In this document: positions 6,717 through 9,468 of the stretch, piece by piece
Layout of the letters: each line of letters begins with the position of its first letter
How positions within the stretch are numbered: the first letter of the stretch is position 1
NCBI GenBank assembly: GCA_043801235.1
Contig: JAZDMF010000021.1
Location: forward strand, 1-9,468
Length of the DNA stretch: 9,468 nucleotides
Reading direction: 5' to 3'
Source of the DNA: DAOQAK01 sp043801235
GTDB taxonomy: Bacteria; Bacteroidota; Bacteroidia; Bacteroidales; CG2-30-32-10
Translations under genes and position numbers: made by a program
Notes under the pieces: model-generated
Databases searched by the model: none
Seen by the model: only the letters and a program-made list of their open reading frames with translations
Told to the model about the DNA's origin: nothing

Positions 6717-6748
6717 CCGCAAATCTGAAAAAAATTAATACAAATCAT

Positions 6749-7930
6749 ATGGAAAAAAAAGGATTCAGTACGAGAGCAATTCATGCCGGACATTCAGGTT
6801 TTAAGCCCGATTCAATGTCAACACCGTTATTTCAGTCAGTTGCTTATCCGTTTGAAGATGCCAAAGAAGCTGCAGAAATATCCAGGGGTGATAAACCTGG
6901 CTTTACCTATGGCCGTTGGGATAATCCTACGGTTCAGGTTTTTGAAAAAAGGATGGCTGCACTCGAAAATACAGAAGGTGCAATTGCAGCTGCATCAGGT
7001 ATGGCAGCTATTTTTATGCTTTGTCACCATTTATTAAATCCCGGTGATGAAGTGGTATCATCTAACAGGGTGTATGGCGGCACTTTCGGGCTTTTTGATA
7101 CAGGCCTGAAGAAAATGGGTTCCCGGGTGAACTGGATTACTAATCCGGAGAACCTTGATGATTGGGAAAAAGCAATCACTGCGAAAACAAAATTCCTTTT
7201 TGTGGAAACTCCAAGCAACCCGTCTTTATTTGTAGCCGATATTCCTGCTCTGGCTAAGCTTGCAAAATCAAAAAATCTTCCGTTGGTGGTTGACAATACT
7301 ATTGCCACTCCTGCTTTACAGAATCCTGTTGATCTTGGTGCGGATATGGTTGTGCACTCCACAACAAAATATATCTGCGGAAATGCATCCAGCCTCGGAG
7401 GTATTATTTGCTGCCCCAAAGCATTTTCAGAAGGAATCAGACAAAACGATATCCGTTATCTGGGACCATCCATGTCTCCGTTTAATGCATGGCTGAACCT
7501 TAACGGACTTGAAACACTATCCTTAAGAATGGAGAAACATAGCAGCAATGCTGTAGCAGTGGCTTCTTTCCTTGAAAAAAACTCCCGTGTTGAATCCGTG
7601 AATTATCCGGGACTTACTTCTAATCCTTTTTACAAGATGAAAGAAGTAAATAAAATAAAAGGGTTCAGTTCGCTGATGTCTATTATGCTTAAAGGAACAT
7701 ACGATGATGCCACAAAATTCATTGATGCACTGCAGGTGTTTACGCATGCAACACATCTCGGTACATGCAAAAGCATTGTAACGCATCCGGCTTCAACCAC
7801 GCATTCCGCGATGGGAGAAGTGGAAATGAAAAAAGCCGGCATATCACCTGCAATGGTAAGGTTTTCCGTCGGTATCGAAGATATAGATGATCTGATTAAG
7901 GATCTTTCAAATGCACTGGAAAAAATATAG
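6749..7930 (+). CDS. PLP-dependent homoserine sulfhydrylase-like enzyme (Cys/Met metabolism family)
   Basis: This cytoplasmic fold-type I PLP enzyme has 393 residues. Its likely reaction is O-acetyl- or O-succinylhomoserine plus sulfide to homocysteine. Visible motifs are the phosphate-binding YGR at 54-56 (GFTYGRWDNPT), SGMAA at 83-87, VYGGTFGLF at 108-116, ETPSNPSL at 153-160, D182 in VVDNT for the pyridine nitrogen, the Schiff-base lysine K207 in HSTTKYICG, and THPASTTHS at 345-353. Methionine gamma-lyases carry Cys where this has Gly after VYG, so a sulfhydrylase (MetY/MetZ type) is preferred over a lyase; cystathionine synthase or lyase activity cannot be excluded. I chose ATG 6749 because MEKKGFSTRAIHAGH is the normal family N-terminus. 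A longer frame from 6647 would overlap the regulator. metF two positions on supports a methionine role. Confidence 0.9.
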   Translation: MEKKGFSTRAIHAGHSGFKPDSMSTPLFQSVAYPFEDAKEAAEISRGDKPGFTYGRWDNPTVQVFEKRMAALENTEGAIAAASGMAAIFMLCHHLLNPGDEVVSSNRVYGGTFGLFDTGLKKMGSRVNWITNPENLDDWEKAITAKTKFLFVETPSNPSLFVADIPALAKLAKSKNLPLVVDNTIATPALQNPVDLGADMVVHSTTKYICGNASSLGGIICCPKAFSEGIRQNDIRYLGPSMSPFNAWLNLNGLETLSLRMEKHSSNAVAVASFLEKNSRVESVNYPGLTSNPFYKMKEVNKIKGFSSLMSIMLKGTYDDATKFIDALQVFTHATHLGTCKSIVTHPASTTHSAMGEVEMKKAGISPAMVRFSVGIEDIDDLIKDLSNALEKI

Positions 7931-7942
7931 TTCAATCTTTCT

Positions 7943-8070
7943 TATCCTGCAGAACATTTACTGGGGCTGACCTGATTTTACATCAGGTACAGTTGGAATG
8001 TAAGCATGCCGAGCGTTGTGAATGTTGCATGTTAATCCTGACTCTCGCGCCTTTTAAACGGCAACGATTA
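7943..8070 (+). pseudogene. Decayed partial copy of the tmRNA gene (5' half and promoter remnant)
   Basis: From 7963 to 8070 the sequence matches the true tmRNA gene at 9308-9415 in 91 of 108 positions with no gap. It keeps GGGGCTGACC, the central block CAGGTACAGTTGGAATGTAA and the resume region GGCAACGATTA. Upstream, TATCCTGCAGAACATTT echoes TATCTTTGCATAACATTT of the ssrA promoter, so the -7 box was copied too and has since decayed. Similarity ends inside the tag template: no YAMAA, stop codon or following helix. The GGATTTGAC region has become TGATTTTAC, and the first pseudoknot pair (CGGGC with GCCCG in ssrA) reads CGAGC and GCATG here, which breaks it. The 3' tRNA-like half is absent. I infer a dead duplicate. 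A remaining role as a leader or small RNA for metF is possible but unsupported. Confidence 0.88.
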
Positions 8071-8106
8071 TCAGAAAATATCTAAAATTAATTTTGACAA
8101 AAGGAT

Positions 8107-8114
8107 TATCTTTG
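8107..8114 (+). promoter_or_regulatory. Probable -7 box (TATCTTTG) for metF
   Basis: TATCTTTG is a clean TAnnTTTG box 24 bases before the metF ATG. It is identical over TATCTTTGCA to the box in front of ssrA. TTTTG at 8092-8096 is present but too close (10 bases) to serve as a normal -33 element. The box lies just past the tmRNA remnant, so the remnant would not be in the main metF leader. Confidence 0.5.
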
Positions 8115-8138
8115 CAAAAATTTTGACAGGAAAGCTGG

Positions 8139-9092
8139 ATGAAGATCACAGATCATTTTGCCAAGGCAGAAAAAACATTATTTTCTTTTGAAATTATGCC
8201 TCCTTTAAAAGGGGACAGTATTCAATCCCTGTTTGAAGGCATTGAACCTTTGATGGATTTTAAACCTCCATTCATTGATGTAACCTATCATCGTGAAGAA
8301 TATGTTTATAAAAAACATGAAAGTGGTTTGCTTGAAAGACGTACTGTAAAAAAACGCCCAAGCACCGTGGGGATTTGCTCTTCTGTTCAGAATCGTTACA
8401 AGGTGGATGCCGTACCGCATATTATTTGCGGCGGATTCTCGAAAGAAGATACCGAAAATGCTTTGATTGATTTACATTTCCTTGGTATTAACAATGTCCT
8501 TTTATTACGTGGCGATCCGATAAAAACAGAAAAAAATTTCGTTCAGGAACCCGATGGACATAATTTTGCTTCGGAATTAATCACTCAGGTAAAAAATCTG
8601 AACAAGGGTATATATTTGGATAATGAGTTGCAAAATCATTTTCCTACCGACTTTTGTATTGGGGTAGCGGGTTATCCTGAGAAACATTTTGAATCGCCCA
8701 ATCTTCTTTCCGATCTGAAATATCTGAAACAAAAAGTTGATGCCGGGGCCGATTACATCGTAACGCAAATGTTCTTCGATAATAAAAAATATTTTGAATT
8801 TGTAAAAAAATGCAGAGAAGCAGGCATTAAAATTCCCATTGTTCCGGGTCTGAAGCCTATTACTGCCAAAGCACAAATCAATACAGTTCCAAAAACATTT
8901 TTTATTGATATACACGAAACCCTTGCTGAAGAAATTGAAAAATGCAAAACGGATGCATCTGCCCGGGATTTAGGCATTGAGTGGGCCGTGCAGCAATCAA
9001 AAGAATTGATTTCTTTTGGAGTACCCTGTATCCATTTTTTTACAATGGGAAAATCAAAACCTGTCAGATTGATTGCCGAGCAGGTATTTTAA
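8139..9092 (+). CDS. metF: 5,10-methylenetetrahydrofolate reductase
   Basis: The cytoplasmic flavoenzyme reduces 5,10-methylene-THF to 5-methyl-THF, the methyl donor for turning homocysteine into methionine. It has 317 residues in a TIM-barrel fold, the full bacterial length. Catalytic Glu is E18 in FSFEIMPP (E. coli E28). D126 in LLLRGDP corresponds to D120. GVAGYPEKH lies at 175-183, Q210 in YIVTQMFFDN corresponds to Q183, and IVPGLKPI at 234-241 and HFFTMGK near 299-305 close the barrel. The segment IDVTYHREEYVYKK (46-59) is worded as in Bacteroidota homologues. Start ATG 8139 gives the normal N-terminus; the leader contains GACAGGAAAG, a weak purine-rich site. The upstream sulfhydrylase makes homocysteine, so the two genes serve one pathway, though the tmRNA remnant and an own promoter lie between them. 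Confidence 0.95.
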   Translation: MKITDHFAKAEKTLFSFEIMPPLKGDSIQSLFEGIEPLMDFKPPFIDVTYHREEYVYKKHESGLLERRTVKKRPSTVGICSSVQNRYKVDAVPHIICGGFSKEDTENALIDLHFLGINNVLLLRGDPIKTEKNFVQEPDGHNFASELITQVKNLNKGIYLDNELQNHFPTDFCIGVAGYPEKHFESPNLLSDLKYLKQKVDAGADYIVTQMFFDNKKYFEFVKKCREAGIKIPIVPGLKPITAKAQINTVPKTFFIDIHETLAEEIEKCKTDASARDLGIEWAVQQSKELISFGVPCIHFFTMGKSKPVRLIAEQVF

Positions 9093-9166
9093 AATAATAA
9101 GCCGTCCACCCTTCATCTTTTTAGTTAAGGAACAAGTTTGAAATATATTCCTAATACAGAACAACA

Positions 9167-9188
9167 GAATCTGCCAGATGGCGGATTC
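9167..9188. terminator. Hairpin between metF and ssrA, possible terminator
   Basis: GAATCTGCC, a 4-base loop AGAT, and GGCGGATTC form a 9-base-pair stem (one T-G pair), 75 bases after the metF stop. It is the strongest short hairpin in any spacer here. It is not followed by a T-run, so it could be a processing or stabilising hairpin rather than an intrinsic terminator. Confidence 0.4.
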
Positions 9189-9288
9189 GAATGTTAATTC
9201 ATACACATTCCTGATTTTTTGCAGAAACTCCGGTGTTCATTCGCTGGACCAAAGACTATCTATAATTTTTTATTCCCTGCATTCTTCG

Positions 9289-9296
9289 TATCTTTG
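9289..9296 (+). promoter_or_regulatory. Probable -7 box (TATCTTTG) for ssrA
   Basis: TATCTTTG matches TAnnTTTG and lies 11 bases before the mature tmRNA 5' end, so transcription would start only a few bases ahead and leave a short leader for RNase P. A T-rich stretch at 9265-9271 lies near the -33 position without a clear TTTG. A decayed version of the same box lies before the tmRNA remnant. Confidence 0.5.
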
Positions 9297-9307
9297 CATA
9301 ACATTTC

Positions 9308-9468
9308 GGGGCTGACCGGATTTGACAGCAGGTACAGTTGGAATGTAAGCATGCCGGGCGTTGTGAACGTGGCCCGTTAAACCCAATTCTCACGCCACAT
9401 AAATGGCAACGATTACGAATACGCAATGGCTGCTTAATCTTAGAGATTAAGCCCGTGCTGTTTCCCGG
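9308..9468 (+). ncRNA. ssrA: Transfer-messenger RNA (tmRNA), 5' part, cut by window end
   Basis: tmRNA with SmpB rescues stalled ribosomes and tags the unfinished protein for proteolysis. The mature 5' end is GGGGCTGACCGGATTTGAC, the conserved 5' arm of the tRNA-like domain. A pseudoknot stem pairs CGGGC (9355-9359) with GCCCG (9372-9376). The tag frame starts at resume codon GGC 9405 and reads GNDYEYAMAA to TAA at 9435-9437, giving an AGNDYEYAMAA tag with the charged Ala. It ends in the Tyr-Ala-x-Ala-Ala type common in Bacteroidota. The stop lies in a perfect 9-base-pair helix, GCTTAATCT/AGATTAAGC, at 9432-9452, as expected for helix 5. Later pseudoknots and the 3' CCA end lie beyond the window. 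Confidence 0.95.

Noticed and set aside
6647..6748. Upstream extension of the sulfhydrylase frame to ATG 6647
   Set aside because: It would overlap the conserved end of the sigma-54 activator, and the family N-terminus is reached at ATG 6749, which follows a -7 box.
7931..8138. SAM or other methionine riboswitch before metF
   Set aside because: Most of the gap is accounted for by the tmRNA remnant, and the remaining 68 bases are AT-rich without a fold resembling a known SAM riboswitch.

Overview
The window reads as a piece of a Bacteroidota chromosome, probably a marine, freshwater or sediment relative of Cytophagales, Flavobacteriales or Sphingobacteriales. Four things support this: a secreted protein ending in a type IX secretion (Por) sorting domain, TAnnTTTG-type -7 promoter elements, very A-rich leaders without clear Shine-Dalgarno sites, and protein styles typical of the phylum (COG4152-like ABC ATPase, four-helix-bundle 'S23' protein, NtrC-type regulator without a helix-turn-helix). 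All protein genes I can support lie on the + strand.

Layout. (1) 2-625: 3' part of dnaJ, entering the window inside the zinc-finger region. (2) 882-1805: ATPase of a NatA/YhaQ-type ABC exporter. (3) 1846-2241: small four-helix-bundle (23S rRNA IVS-type) protein. (4) 2375-3766: secreted seven-bladed RCC1 propeller with a type IX sorting tail. (5) 3992-5326: ABC-2 permease of the NatB/YhaP type, the natural partner of gene 2, so genes 3 and 4 appear to be cargo that separates the two halves of one transporter. (6) 5544-6704: sigma-54 activator with receiver and AAA+ domains but no DNA-binding domain. (7) 6749-7930: PLP-dependent homoserine sulfhydrylase-like enzyme. (8) 8139-9092: metF. (9) 9308 to the window end: 5' part of the tmRNA gene ssrA.

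Genes 7 and 8 both serve methionine synthesis, supplying homocysteine and 5-methyl-THF. The other genes have no obvious shared pathway.

Two features stand out. First, the gap between genes 7 and 8 holds a decayed second copy of the tmRNA 5' half. It matches 91 of 108 positions without gaps and includes a remnant of the promoter, so metF is bracketed by direct repeats of ssrA. The copy stops just inside the tag-peptide template. Second, spacers in the 5' half are built from degenerate AT-rich words. An arm directly after one stop codon is mirrored by an inverted arm just before the next gene. In the gap between the two ABC genes these arms are separated by about 2.1 kb and enclose the four-helix-bundle and RCC1 genes.
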